Below are positions 36,259 to 46,044 of a DNA stretch of 64,000 bases, piece by piece (positions within the stretch are counted from its first letter, which is position 1; the number at the start of each line of letters is the position of its first letter). The translations under genes and the position numbers were made by a program. This stretch comes from Candidatus Methanoperedentaceae archaeon (GTDB taxonomy: Archaea; Halobacteriota; Methanosarcinia; Methanosarcinales; Methanoperedenaceae): the NCBI GenBank assembly GCA_003104905.1, contig PQAS01000042.1:1-64000 (forward strand). Direction: 5' to 3'. The notes beneath the pieces were generated by a model. The model was not told where the DNA came from. It saw only the letters and a program-made list of their open reading frames with translations, and made no database searches.

Positions 36259-38136
36259 GTGCAAAATATTCTCAAAGAATTGAACTGCAAACTGGAAACT
36301 TTTGAATCTTCTAAGTACGGTCAACTCAAATTTTTTTTTGGATTGCTAGTTTTTTATACTGTGCTGCATATTCCAAATATTCTTGTAATTGGAAATTTTG
36401 CTTCTTCAGCGTTTCCATTAGATTCGTTGTATATTGCAGATAATCTCTTATTGCCTGGAGGAAAGTTAAACCATGACTTGGTAACAACGGTTGTATCTCC
36501 CTCTAACGCTATTTTAATAACACTGCCGGGGATTTATCTTTTGTGCAGTATTTTGAGTAATGTAAAAAATATTTTTCTGTTATCCTTTATAGTTCAATCA
36601 ATTGTCCCTGTTCTTTCGTACAAACTTTACCGTTCGATTAGCTCTCCATTGGTTTCTTTATTGGTATCCATCTTCTCTTCATACTATTTTCTGGATACTA
36701 CCTGGTGGAGTCCTGATTTCCAAATTCAGCCTTTAATCATTATTGGTCTATTAATTCTATTGTCCACTCTAAATAGATATAAGATTATCGAATTGCATAA
36801 ATTGTTATTTATTGGTTCATTGACCGGTATTGTCATAATTCTCAAACACAACGAAGGTATTTTTTGGGGGGTACTTGTTGTGAGCTTCTTGTTATTCAAT
36901 TCAATTATGTTTTCTAGTGACAAACGATTTATTAAAAACCGACTAATTTTGTTTGCCCTATTTTTTGGGTTTTTTGCATTTGGATTTTATTTTATCTCAA
37001 AACTTATTTATGAAGATGAAATCGTTTACTATTTATTTCCTTATTTTGCTTTCTATGGTTTGCTTAGTTTTTATATTTTTAAAAATAAATCCGCCGGATT
37101 CGATCTTATTTCATTTCTAAAGAATATCTTCTCATTTTCTATCGCAGCTTTGATACTTCCACTCATCATTTTTCTCTGGATGGGAAATACAGTGGGCTAT
37201 TCTCGTTATTTAAGTTCATTCGGAATGGGGCTTGAGTATCTTCCTATCTGGGACCATGGAATTACCGGGATAATGGGAACTTATTTCAAATTGCAGAATA
37301 CTTTTTCCCTGAAAAACATTTTCTTAAACTACAATGCACTCATCTTTGCCATTTTGTTCCTGGTACCTTTCGTGGTCAATGTCCTCGTAAATGCCAAATT
37401 ATTCCTTTTAATTCGTGATAAAAACACGGGCACTGAAGATTTAAAAAAATATTTGGAAATCGCCTCATTAGGCATTATGGGAGTATTCATGTTATTCCCG
37501 CTGGAAGGATATCATATTCTTTCCACCAAGCTCTTCATATTTTTATATATAATATTATATATTCTAAGAAATATTTCTGTGGAATATTCCGTGATCTTAA
37601 AAAGTATTATGATCTTAATGATAATTCCGGTTGTTCTATATGCTGTCTATCAACCTATAGCATTGTCCAGAATCGAAACCTCTCAAGGTTCTCCAAAAGT
37701 AGAGAAAGCTATCGGGATGCCAATGGAAAAAAAGCTGGCAGATGAGTTAAGTAAACAGGTTGATGTTATCGAAAGGGCTACGCAGGGCAGTCCATATTAT
37801 GTGATAGACTCAGCCGGCGCCACTCTTGCATCGTTAATGGCTATTGAGAATAACAACTATCCTCAGTATTATCTTGAGATGAGAAAGGGGATTATGAATC
37901 AGGAAGTTACCGATGCTATAATATCTTCAGTTAATCAGGTTCCATTTGTTCTGGTTAACTACGATGATTACCAGAAATATTTGCAGGAACAACAGGATGA
38001 CCCTTACATGACTCAGATACTGGAGTACATTCAAAAGAATTATACTATTGTTGATCAATATGAAAAATCGAAAGAACAATCCCCTTCTATTGCACAGATT
38101 CATAGCTTCTTAATAATGAAAAAATCCACAGTTTAA
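36259..38136 (+). CDS. Multi-pass GT-C-like membrane protein
   Basis: A 625-residue membrane protein from a GTG start (AGGAG 10 bases upstream). About 11-13 hydrophobic helices span residues 25-470; a soluble domain fills the last 150 residues. The first external loop contains FPLDSLYIADNLLL, with an acidic residue where GT-C enzymes have a catalytic Asp. This is only suggestive. Directly after a Dpm1-like gene, it could transfer a dolichyl-phosphate sugar on the outer face. The gene is AT-rich. Not assigned to a known family. Confidence 0.55.
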   Translation: MQNILKELNCKLETFESSKYGQLKFFFGLLVFYTVLHIPNILVIGNFASSAFPLDSLYIADNLLLPGGKLNHDLVTTVVSPSNAILITLPGIYLLCSILSNVKNIFLLSFIVQSIVPVLSYKLYRSISSPLVSLLVSIFSSYYFLDTTWWSPDFQIQPLIIIGLLILLSTLNRYKIIELHKLLFIGSLTGIVIILKHNEGIFWGVLVVSFLLFNSIMFSSDKRFIKNRLILFALFFGFFAFGFYFISKLIYEDEIVYYLFPYFAFYGLLSFYIFKNKSAGFDLISFLKNIFSFSIAALILPLIIFLWMGNTVGYSRYLSSFGMGLEYLPIWDHGITGIMGTYFKLQNTFSLKNIFLNYNALIFAILFLVPFVVNVLVNAKLFLLIRDKNTGTEDLKKYLEIASLGIMGVFMLFPLEGYHILSTKLFIFLYIILYILRNISVEYSVILKSIMILMIIPVVLYAVYQPIALSRIETSQGSPKVEKAIGMPMEKKLADELSKQVDVIERATQGSPYYVIDSAGATLASLMAIENNNYPQYYLEMRKGIMNQEVTDAIISSVNQVPFVLVNYDDYQKYLQEQQDDPYMTQILEYIQKNYTIVDQYEKSKEQSPSIAQIHSFLIMKKSTV

Positions 38137-38168
38137 GATAAAAATAGTAAACCAAGAAAGGATATGAT

Positions 38169-39389
38169 ATGGAAGATAAATTGTTAAAGCATGGAGGCAT
38201 AATGTTCTCTGCCTCCATGTTTTCGTTCTTTTTTGCATATGTTTTCCATTTCTATATGGCAAGAACACTTGGGCCTGAAAACTATGGGATCCTGGGTGCG
38301 ATGCTTTCGCTCCTGTATATTTTTTCTGTACCAAGCATGGTTATAACCACAACTTTAGCTCAAATTATTTCGGAGCAAAAAGGAAAAGAAGAGTACGGGA
38401 AAATTAAATCTGTTCTTCTGCTCTCAGCTAAGAGGTTGGTATACATAGGCTTGATTATTTTTTTTATTTTAATGCTATTAAGCCCCTTTCTCAAAAACAT
38501 GTTGAATCTACCGTCTGAATTTCCTGTGATAGCGCTTGGTTTCTCTCTTATCTTCATAACAATACTTCCTTCTCCGAGGGGAGTACTCCAGGGTATGCAG
38601 GATTTTTCAAGCCTTGGTTTTAATCTAGCGGTAGAAAAGCCTGCCCTTTTGTTATTTGGTGCTATTTTAATATCTATTAATATGGGTATAAACGGAGCGA
38701 TACTATCATATGGTATGGCATCAATATTGGTTTTGATAATGGCATTTATCCCATTAATACCCATTTTGAGATTAAAAAGCGAAAAAGTAAGCCTGTCAGT
38801 TTATAAGTATGCGTCCCCGATTTTCATATTGATATTGTGCATAACGATTATGAGTAGCATTGATGTACTTTTTATTAGAAAATACTATCCTGCTGAAATA
38901 TCCGGCTATTTTACCGCAATGAAAATGCTGGGTGAAGTGATATATTTCCTTGCTATTGCCCTTGGTGGTGTCCTTCTTCCTAAAGTGAGTGAGCTAAATA
39001 CACTTAACAAAAGACATAGTTTCTTATTAAGAAAAACCTTATTTTATTTTGGGCTATTCCTGGGAGTAGTGCTTTCTGCCTATGCCTTTGCCCCGGGTTT
39101 AATTATGAGAATACTTTTCGGTGGGGGATATGCCTCCATATCGCAATATCTGGTATTTTATACTCTGGCAATGGGGTTATTATCTCTTGCAATAATCTAC
39201 ATGTTCTATGATATATCTGTAAAAAGAACGGTATTCAGGTACCCTTTGATTATATTTACATTGCTGGAAATATTTCTATTGATAATATTTCATAAAACGA
39301 TAGAACAAATAATACTTGTTCAGATGATAACTTTCTTCCTGCTTTTTGTAACTGTAATGATAATTAACAGAAGGTTAAACCTTGCTTGA
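38169..39389 (+). CDS. Second MOP-family polysaccharide flippase
   Basis: A 406-residue membrane protein with about 12 helices. The N-terminus (ASMFSFFFAYVFHFYMARTLGPENYGILGAMLSLL) is characteristic of the MOP polysaccharide-flippase branch. LPSPRGVLQGMQDF and SSIDVLFIRKYYPAEISGYFTAMKML follow. It is shorter than the first flippase (25059), which suggests a distinct substrate. It is the last gene of the first glycan transcription block, before an 80-base gap containing a promoter. Confidence 0.85.
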   Translation: MEDKLLKHGGIMFSASMFSFFFAYVFHFYMARTLGPENYGILGAMLSLLYIFSVPSMVITTTLAQIISEQKGKEEYGKIKSVLLLSAKRLVYIGLIIFFILMLLSPFLKNMLNLPSEFPVIALGFSLIFITILPSPRGVLQGMQDFSSLGFNLAVEKPALLLFGAILISINMGINGAILSYGMASILVLIMAFIPLIPILRLKSEKVSLSVYKYASPIFILILCITIMSSIDVLFIRKYYPAEISGYFTAMKMLGEVIYFLAIALGGVLLPKVSELNTLNKRHSFLLRKTLFYFGLFLGVVLSAYAFAPGLIMRILFGGGYASISQYLVFYTLAMGLLSLAIIYMFYDISVKRTVFRYPLIIFTLLEIFLLIIFHKTIEQIILVQMITFFLLFVTVMIINRRLNLA

Positions 39390-39429
39390 AATCAAAAGAC
39401 TTAAGGACATGCTTGTAAAATCAGCTAAA

Positions 39430-39440
39430 AAATATAAATA
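39430..39440 (+). promoter_or_regulatory. TATA element for the second glycan block
   Basis: AAATATAAATA within an A-rich run, about 30 bases before the ATG at 39470. The predicted transcript start falls close to the start codon, so the leader would be very short. It lies in the largest intergenic gap of the glycan locus and would drive the genes from 39470 onward. Confidence 0.5.
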
Positions 39441-39469
39441 CTTATGTGCATATTAGCTTAGAAGGATAA

Positions 39470-40399
39470 ATGAAAATTCTAATTTCAAGTGCATCATTCG
39501 GAAAGATCAACAGAGACCCGCTGAAAATTCTTGAAGATGCCGGGTATACGCCAATTCTAAATCCTTATGGCAGAAAACTTGAGTTTGGTGAGTTTATTGA
39601 ACTTATCAAAGATGCTTCAGGCTTAATTGCAGGGACTGAGAAGGTAACGGCAGAAATCCTGGAAAAGGCCCCTTTGTTGAAGGTCATATCCAGGTACGGT
39701 GTAGGTGTGGACAATATTGATCTTGAAGCAGCAAAGAAAATGGGAATAATCGTCAAGAGCACTCCGGAAGCTCCATCGCAGGCTGTAGCAGAGCTTACTC
39801 TGGCCCTTATGCTTGATATTTCAAGGCGCACCAGTGAAGCGGACAGGAATGTGAGGAACAATAAATGGACGCAATTGATGGGAAGGCTCATATCGGGAAA
39901 GACCCTGGGTATCATAGGGCTTGGAAGGATCGGAAAAAAACTTGTAAAGCTCGTCCAGCCTTTCGAAATGAAAATATATGCTTTTGAGCCTTATCCTGAT
40001 AAGGATTTTGTTTTATCCAACAATATTATTCTCGTCCCATTTCATGAAGTCCTTAAAGTAAGCGATATAATTTCACTGCATTTGCCTTTATCAGATAAAA
40101 CGTTTCATATGATAGCTAAAAAGGAATTATCATTGATGAAAAAAGACGCAATAATCATAAATAGTTCCAGGGGCAGCCTTGTGGATGAGAATGCCCTTAT
40201 TTCGGCTTTAAGGAATAGAACAATCGGCGGCGCAGCTATCGACACATTTGAACAAGAACCGTACAAAGGCGATCTTATTGGCTTTGAAAATGTTCTTCTT
40301 ACATGCCATATGGGCTCTGCGGCCCAGGAGACAAGAAAACTGATGGAAATCGAAACAGTGAATAACTTACTTGATGCTTTGAAGGAGGTAGATATATGA
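39470..40399 (+). CDS. D-2-hydroxyacid dehydrogenase (SerA-like)
   Basis: A 309-residue NAD-dependent D-isomer-specific 2-hydroxyacid dehydrogenase, similar to the catalytic part of phosphoglycerate dehydrogenase without the regulatory ACT domain. VISRYGVGVDNID, TLGIIGLGRIGKKLVKL (NAD binding), LPLSDKTFHMI, NSSRGSLVDENAL (Arg), FEQEP (Glu) and LTCHMGSA (His) are all visible. It overlaps the epimerase after it by 4 bases, so a substrate in sugar-acid metabolism is more likely than serine synthesis. Confidence 0.87.
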   Translation: MKILISSASFGKINRDPLKILEDAGYTPILNPYGRKLEFGEFIELIKDASGLIAGTEKVTAEILEKAPLLKVISRYGVGVDNIDLEAAKKMGIIVKSTPEAPSQAVAELTLALMLDISRRTSEADRNVRNNKWTQLMGRLISGKTLGIIGLGRIGKKLVKLVQPFEMKIYAFEPYPDKDFVLSNNIILVPFHEVLKVSDIISLHLPLSDKTFHMIAKKELSLMKKDAIIINSSRGSLVDENALISALRNRTIGGAAIDTFEQEPYKGDLIGFENVLLTCHMGSAAQETRKLMEIETVNNLLDALKEVDI

Positions 40400-41304
40400 A
40401 AGCAATTGTGTTTGGTGGATCTGGTTTTTTGGGAAGCCATGTTGCTGATTCCCTGACAAAAGAGGGGTACGAAGTTACGATTTTTGATCTTCTCCCATCT
40501 CCCTATAAGCAAATAAATCAAGATATGATAGTAGGGAACATTCTTGAAAAAGAATTGGTCAGAAATGCAGTAAAAGGGTGTGATGTAGTATATAATTTTG
40601 CAGGAGTGGCGGACCTTGAAATAGCAAAGGAAAATCCTCTAAAGACTGTTGAAATAAACATCCTTGGAAATACTATTATTCTGGACGCATGCAGAGAACA
40701 CGGCGTCAAAAGATATGTTTTTGCAAGCAGCCTATATGTTTACAGTAAAACCGGCTCAATATACCGGAGCAGCAAACAGGCTTGCGAGTTGATAATAGAA
40801 AATTATCATGAAGATTACGGACTACCTTATGCTATTCTCAGGTACGGCTCTCTGTACGGTCCAAGGTCAGATGAGAATAACTGGATACGCAAGGTCATAA
40901 ATCAGGCAATTTCCGAAGGAAAGATCACACGCTATGGAGATGGTGAAGAGATCAGGGAATACATCCATGTGGAGGATGCTGCAAGGTGCAGTGTCGATAT
41001 TCTCTCAAAAGAGTTTGAAAATGAATATGTGATCCTCACCGGGTTCCAGCAGATGAAAATAAAAAATATGATGAAAATGATAAATGAGATGCTTGGCAAT
41101 CGATTAGAACTTGAGTTCTTACCAGCAAACTCGAATTTACATTACGAAATCACACCTTATTCCTTCAGCCCGAAAATTGCCAAGAAATATGTAAGCAAGT
41201 ATTATCTTGATATAGGTCAGGGATTATTGCAGTGTCTTGAGGATGCTTATAAAAGATATCATAAGTATAAAGAAGTCAATGGTTTGATGATGCAGGATGA
41301 ATAA
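40396..41304 (+). CDS. NAD-dependent epimerase
   Basis: A 302-residue extended SDR. The NAD motif is AIVFGGSGFLGSHV, then NFAGVADLEIAKENP and FASSLYVYSKTGSIYRSSKQACE, where the Tyr-Lys pair stands. LRYGSLYGPRSDENNWIRK follows. The N-terminal part matches nucleotide-sugar epimerases. The substrate is unknown. It belongs to the cassette of dehydrogenase, epimerase, HAD phosphatase and cyclase. Confidence 0.83.
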   Translation: MKAIVFGGSGFLGSHVADSLTKEGYEVTIFDLLPSPYKQINQDMIVGNILEKELVRNAVKGCDVVYNFAGVADLEIAKENPLKTVEINILGNTIILDACREHGVKRYVFASSLYVYSKTGSIYRSSKQACELIIENYHEDYGLPYAILRYGSLYGPRSDENNWIRKVINQAISEGKITRYGDGEEIREYIHVEDAARCSVDILSKEFENEYVILTGFQQMKIKNMMKMINEMLGNRLELEFLPANSNLHYEITPYSFSPKIAKKYVSKYYLDIGQGLLQCLEDAYKRYHKYKEVNGLMMQDE

Positions 41305-41307
41305 TAT

Positions 41308-41937
41308 ATGGTCAAGGCATTAGTTTTTGATTTTGATGGTGTTATTATTGAATCCTTCGATATAAAGACTCAGGCTTTCCGGGAGTTATTTAAAGATTCA
41401 GATAAAGTAAATGAAATCGTGGAATATCATAAGCAGAATGGCGGTGTATCCAGATATAAAAAGTTCAAGTACATATACAAAGAGATATTGAAGCAGCCGC
41501 TTGATGATAAAACTTTGAATGATCTTGGAGAAAAATTTTCGAATCTTGTTGTTGAAGAAGTGAGTAAATGTCCTTATGTTCCTGGAGTGATTGAATTCAT
41601 CTGCAATAACTATCGAAAATTGAAACTATTTATCGCATCGGGGACGCCTGAAGAAGAGCTGCGCAGTATTGTGTCTGTACGTGGAATCTCAAAATATTTT
41701 AAAGGTATATATGGAAGTCCTGCGACAAAATCCGAAATACTGCTTGAAATTCTTGGCAGGGAGAATATCAATAATAACGAAGTCATCTTTATTGGAGATA
41801 CGATTACAGATTACAATGAAGCTGCCAAAACCGAAGTGCCCTTTATTGCAAGAATTAATGACTTAGTCAGCAATCCATTACTTGATCTGGATGTGCCCAA
41901 ATTCCATGATTTTTATGAACTCAAATTGCAGATATAG
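41308..41937 (+). CDS. HAD-superfamily hydrolase
   Basis: A 209-residue haloacid-dehalogenase-like phosphatase. Motif I is LVFDFDGVIIES, motif II includes IASGTPEEEL, motif III lies near TKSEILLEIL, and motif IV is IFIGDTITDYNEA. A helical cap lies between motifs I and II. It probably removes a phosphate from a sugar phosphate or related intermediate. The cyclase-like gene overlaps its end by 23 bases. Confidence 0.85.
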   Translation: MVKALVFDFDGVIIESFDIKTQAFRELFKDSDKVNEIVEYHKQNGGVSRYKKFKYIYKEILKQPLDDKTLNDLGEKFSNLVVEEVSKCPYVPGVIEFICNNYRKLKLFIASGTPEEELRSIVSVRGISKYFKGIYGSPATKSEILLEILGRENINNNEVIFIGDTITDYNEAAKTEVPFIARINDLVSNPLLDLDVPKFHDFYELKLQI

Positions 41938-42604
41938 AGTGCTTTCTTATCCGATAAATGCAGCTACTCCCATGTATGGGACAGCGCCAGGACCCGTTCT
42001 TGAAAATTATCGCCGGATTGCAGACAAAGATCAAAGCAATAGTTATATCATCTCAGTGCATAATCACACAGGGACACATATCGATGCGCCGAAACATTTT
42101 GCTGATGACGGTAAATCAATTTCAGATTATCATGTTGGTGAACTTATTTTCAATAATCCAATTATAATAGATTGTCCAAAGACTGGTGCTACACTGATAA
42201 CACCTGATGATCTCCAACCTGTCCTGAACCAGCTTCAAGTAATTGATTGCTTGCTTCTTCATACAGGTTATGGGCAGTTTAGAAATAAAGAAAAATATCG
42301 AACTCATAATCCAGGCATTGCTCCTGAAACTATTCTAAGGATAAGAGAAGATTATCCAAATATCAGATGCGTTGGTATTGACTGCATTTCAATATCTTCG
42401 TTTCAGCACAGAAGTGAAGGATGGGAAGCGCATAGAGCTGCGTTCATTGAAGGAGTTGGATTTGGGGAACCATTATTATTAATTGAAGATATGAAACTTG
42501 ATGCAGTATCCGGAGAAAACATTGAAAAGATGTTCATAATCCCATGGCAGATAGAAGGAATAGATAGCTCACCCTGCAAGATAATAGCAGTTATTAAAAA
42601 TTGA
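41915..42604 (+). CDS. Cyclase/kynurenine-formamidase-like metal hydrolase
   Basis: A 229-residue member of the cyclase family (PF04199). The metal-binding motif is HNHTGTHIDAPKHF, and LLHTGYGQFR and GIDCISISSFQHR follow; C-terminal LLIEDMKLDAVSG fits. I place the start at ATG 41915, since upstream codons overlap the HAD gene and are not family-like. Known members hydrolyse N-formylkynurenine or cyclic amides/esters. In a glycan locus it could open or close a lactone or lactam, or deformylate an amino sugar; this is inferred. Confidence 0.82.
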   Translation: MNSNCRYRVLSYPINAATPMYGTAPGPVLENYRRIADKDQSNSYIISVHNHTGTHIDAPKHFADDGKSISDYHVGELIFNNPIIIDCPKTGATLITPDDLQPVLNQLQVIDCLLLHTGYGQFRNKEKYRTHNPGIAPETILRIREDYPNIRCVGIDCISISSFQHRSEGWEAHRAAFIEGVGFGEPLLLIEDMKLDAVSGENIEKMFIIPWQIEGIDSSPCKIIAVIKN

Positions 42605-42616
42605 CTGAGTTTAAAT

Positions 42617-44488
42617 ATGCGAAAAAATCATCTGTTGTTAATTTTTCCTTATAAGCCTGCAAAACATATAAAAAAAATGTTTCCTGATAGTAAATCAATT
42701 CTATGGCTATATTTGGGACAGGATTTTTTCAAAAGGCGTTTTATGGAGCAAGAGCTGGGAAACAGATTCGAGCGAATAAACATCGCAAAAATTCATGAAG
42801 AAGTTGCAGCGGATATAAGGCATGAATATGTCACCTGGATTGATGAATTGAACAGGCTTTATGGGAAGAAAATAGAGTGGTGGTTTGGCAACATTTCATC
42901 CAGAAATGTTTATAATAGCAATATTTTCCAGTATATTTGTTACATAGAGATACTGGAAAAGTTATTGTCAGAAAACGAGAGAAGGCCAGAGCTCATAGTT
43001 ACAGAATCATTAGGGCTTGCAAGAGCCATCCAAAAATGGGCTTACAAAAAGAATATCGCAGTGGATGTCTTAAATTATGATCAGGCAAAGCAAAAGTCTT
43101 TGATTAATCAATTGTTTTTTTTTCTTAGCTGGGGCAACTTCACCGCAATATTAGCATTGCGCTGTTTAGCTGCGTATATTTCAGGGAAAAAGACCGCCAA
43201 AAAACAAATAAAAATTGATCCGGGTATAATTGTGAATACCTTCATTCATGATTACTGCCTTTCAGAAGATGGCACTTTCAAAGATCGTTATTTCCCTTAT
43301 CTGCATGAATATTTATCCGGAAAAGGATTGTATATATTGATCCATCCTGTTCTTGTTGGTTTCCAGTATAATTATTTTCAAATATACAGAAAGATGAGAA
43401 GAAGCCGCAGTAATTTTATTATACAAGAAGATTATTTACACTTATCTGACTATTTATCAGCTGTGAAGTATCCAATATATAATTTACAACATAAAATAAA
43501 AGCCCCTCCATTTCATAATTTAGATCTTTATGATATCTTGAAAGAAGAACAAAGAGAACAATCAATTACATCAAGTATGGAAGCGGTATTGATTTATCGG
43601 TTGTTTTTGCGTCTTGGAAAGCATGGACTGCGGCCAGGACAGGTCATTGACTGGTATGAAAACCAGATCATAGATAAAGCATTGATAGCCGGAACACGCA
43701 ACGCTTTTCCACAAACGAAAGTAATTGGAGCCCAGATGTTTATTCATAGTCCTAACTTTGTTAGTTTGTTCCCCTCTCAATCAGAATCTGAAGCAAAAAT
43801 TGTTCCTCATATTCTACTTGAAACAAGTCAATATCAATGTAAAATAGCTCAGACTTTTACTAAGACCATTCCCTGTCAATCTGCCGCAGCTTTACGTTAT
43901 GCGCATCTCTTTGATGATGAAAATACACCTGACCGCCGAATAGAGCAAGATTCAAAGACAATTTTAGTATTACTGCCATTCAGTATCGCAGAAGCCCTTG
44001 AACTGCTGGATATACTACGGCAGGGACTTGACAAAATCAGAAATGAGGTCCATATATTTATCAAGGGACACCCGGATTATACTCCTGAAGAACTGGTAAA
44101 ATCATTTGGGGTGAATGTTTGGCCGAATCGATTCGAAATTTTCCAGGGTAATATGCCTCAGGCGTTGAATTCGGCATCATTAATTATTTCTTCAAATTCG
44201 AGCTCTATGGTCGAAGCAGCAGCAAGAGGAATACCTGTTATTTTTCTCGGCAGGCAAACAACATTAAACCAAAATATTTTATCTGGTTTAAATCTGGATA
44301 TTATGACCGAATGTTTTTGTATCTCAGAAGTAATAGAATCTATTGAAAAGTATCTTAATCTTACCCGGGCAGAAAAAATCAGATATAAAGAAATAGGAAA
44401 AAAAGTCCGGGATCTTTTTTTTGAACCAGTGAATGAAGATACATTATTGCCATTTCTTTATAAAGAGGGGACATATAACTGCCAATGA
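42617..44488 (+). CDS. Putative GT-B surface-glycan transferase
   Basis: A 623-residue protein resembling capsule-type GT-B proteins. The C-terminal part has ILVLLPFSIAEALELLDIL, VHIFIKGHPDY and the nucleotide-site-like IISSNSSSMVEAAARGIPVI. A short hydrophobic stretch lies near residues 170-190, so it may be membrane associated. It has the same general layout as the protein at 23208 but is not closely similar. Overlaps the DegT gene by 4 bases. The family is not assigned. Confidence 0.6.
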   Translation: MRKNHLLLIFPYKPAKHIKKMFPDSKSILWLYLGQDFFKRRFMEQELGNRFERINIAKIHEEVAADIRHEYVTWIDELNRLYGKKIEWWFGNISSRNVYNSNIFQYICYIEILEKLLSENERRPELIVTESLGLARAIQKWAYKKNIAVDVLNYDQAKQKSLINQLFFFLSWGNFTAILALRCLAAYISGKKTAKKQIKIDPGIIVNTFIHDYCLSEDGTFKDRYFPYLHEYLSGKGLYILIHPVLVGFQYNYFQIYRKMRRSRSNFIIQEDYLHLSDYLSAVKYPIYNLQHKIKAPPFHNLDLYDILKEEQREQSITSSMEAVLIYRLFLRLGKHGLRPGQVIDWYENQIIDKALIAGTRNAFPQTKVIGAQMFIHSPNFVSLFPSQSESEAKIVPHILLETSQYQCKIAQTFTKTIPCQSAAALRYAHLFDDENTPDRRIEQDSKTILVLLPFSIAEALELLDILRQGLDKIRNEVHIFIKGHPDYTPEELVKSFGVNVWPNRFEIFQGNMPQALNSASLIISSNSSSMVEAAARGIPVIFLGRQTTLNQNILSGLNLDIMTECFCISEVIESIEKYLNLTRAEKIRYKEIGKKVRDLFFEPVNEDTLLPFLYKEGTYNCQ

Positions 44489-45822
44489 ATAAAATTATTT
44501 ACTTTGAAAAGAAAGCGCTGGAGCTATTAAAAATCTTAACATTGCCTTACATGATAGGATTTGTTCAGGGTCATTCTTATCTAACTCAACAACAGATTAT
44601 GGATGTCAAAAATGCTTTGAATTCCAATGATAACAATAAAGATATCGTTACGGATTATGAGCAACGTTTGTCTGATCTTATCGGGAATGGATATGGCATA
44701 AGTTTTGCGTCCGGAAGAATGGCATTTTATTCAATCCTGAAAACACTGAATATCGGGAAAGGTGATGAAGTCATATTACCTGCATTTACATGTTCCGTAA
44801 TGCTAAATGCGATCTGGCGCACCGGAGCGACACCTGTTTTTACTGAGATCGATCCTGAGACATTTGGATCGGATGCCGACGGGATCAAAAAGAAGATCAC
44901 GCCAAGAACAAAAGCTATCGTTGCACAACATTCCTTTGGAATTCCTTGTAACATTAATGAAATACTTGAGCTGGCTGAAAAATATGGTATTTATGTAATA
45001 GAGGACTGTGCAATCACATTCGATTCAACTATCAATGGTATTAAGGTAGGCAACTTTGGAGATGCCGCCATATTCTCAACAGACCATAGCAAACCAGTCA
45101 ATACTATAATAGGTGGTTTTTTCTATTCGAATAATAGATCATTGTATGAAAAAGTAAAAGTATTTTCCAGTGAACTGCTGCAACTTGATAATAGGCATCA
45201 AAAGAGGTTATATGAACAATTCCTGTTCGAACGCAAATATTATACTCCCGAAAAATATCCCCGTTCGATTATTTTAAATAATTATAATGCTTTGAAAAAG
45301 AGATTATCATCCGGAAAAAATGAATTTACTTTCTTGGAAGGAGATTATAAAAAACAGGGATCTCAAGATTCCGGTTATCCTTATCCTTCAAGAATCCCAT
45401 CATTTCTTGCACAAATCGGGATTTTTGAATTGGAGAGGTGGGAAAAAGAAAAGAAACATAGGAAGAATTTATTAAATCAATATCTTGATATAATTTCAGA
45501 ATCGAATTCTAATAAGTTCATTTCTCGAGAGTATTTTAATCCTGAAAAGGACATAGTGCCCTTACGATTTGTATTCCGGCATCCAGATCATAAAAATATG
45601 ATGAGAAGAATGTCACAATTCATTGACGTCAACTGGACGTGGTTCATGGAGCCGATCATCTGTTGTCCAGATGGGCCAGGTAGTCTTGGATACAATCAGG
45701 GAACCTGCAATAAAACCGAAAAGGTATGTAATGAAATAATAAACTGGCCGTGTGTCCTGGATGAATCATGGGATTCAAAATTGATGGAAATATTCAGGAA
45801 AATTATAAATGATGAAAAATGA
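44485..45822 (+). CDS. DegT-family aminotransferase, long variant
   Basis: A 445-residue DegT-like PLP enzyme, longer than its relatives in this locus. FASGRMAFYSIL, LPAFTCSVMLNAI and DPETFGSDADGI are family motifs, with VIEDCAITF and the PLP Lys in STDHSKPVNTIIGG. The last motif departs from the usual GEGG. An insertion near residues 235-300 accounts for the length. The substrate is unknown. It overlaps the small gene downstream by 4 bases. Confidence 0.78.
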   Translation: MNKIIYFEKKALELLKILTLPYMIGFVQGHSYLTQQQIMDVKNALNSNDNNKDIVTDYEQRLSDLIGNGYGISFASGRMAFYSILKTLNIGKGDEVILPAFTCSVMLNAIWRTGATPVFTEIDPETFGSDADGIKKKITPRTKAIVAQHSFGIPCNINEILELAEKYGIYVIEDCAITFDSTINGIKVGNFGDAAIFSTDHSKPVNTIIGGFFYSNNRSLYEKVKVFSSELLQLDNRHQKRLYEQFLFERKYYTPEKYPRSIILNNYNALKKRLSSGKNEFTFLEGDYKKQGSQDSGYPYPSRIPSFLAQIGIFELERWEKEKKHRKNLLNQYLDIISESNSNKFISREYFNPEKDIVPLRFVFRHPDHKNMMRRMSQFIDVNWTWFMEPIICCPDGPGSLGYNQGTCNKTEKVCNEIINWPCVLDESWDSKLMEIFRKIINDEK

Positions 45823-46034
45823 ATGAATACGGAATTATGAGTTTCAAATACTGGAATGAATCTGATCTTCAAAATATGCTTGTAAAAGCATATTTATATC
45901 TGAATTTCCGATGTTTATTCACCGATCCGGGTTTAATATTGAAACAATTAGTCAGACGTTTACGTCATCCGTTATCAATAGTTGCTAATTTAAAAGGAAT
46001 GATATTAAAGCGAAATAATGTTAATAATAATTGA
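45819..46034 (+). CDS. 71-residue protein resembling a radical SAM C-terminal tail
   Basis: A small basic protein coupled to the DegT gene by an ATGA overlap. Its pattern (ESDLQNMLVKAYLYLNFR, then LILKQLVRRLRHPLSI) resembles the C-terminal tail found after the barrel of many B12-binding radical SAM proteins. It may be the remnant of a deleted radical SAM gene, or a working small accessory protein. No catalytic residues are present. The resemblance is by eye. Confidence 0.5.
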   Translation: MNEYGIMSFKYWNESDLQNMLVKAYLYLNFRCLFTDPGLILKQLVRRLRHPLSIVANLKGMILKRNNVNNN

Positions 46035-46044
46035 TTAAATCATT

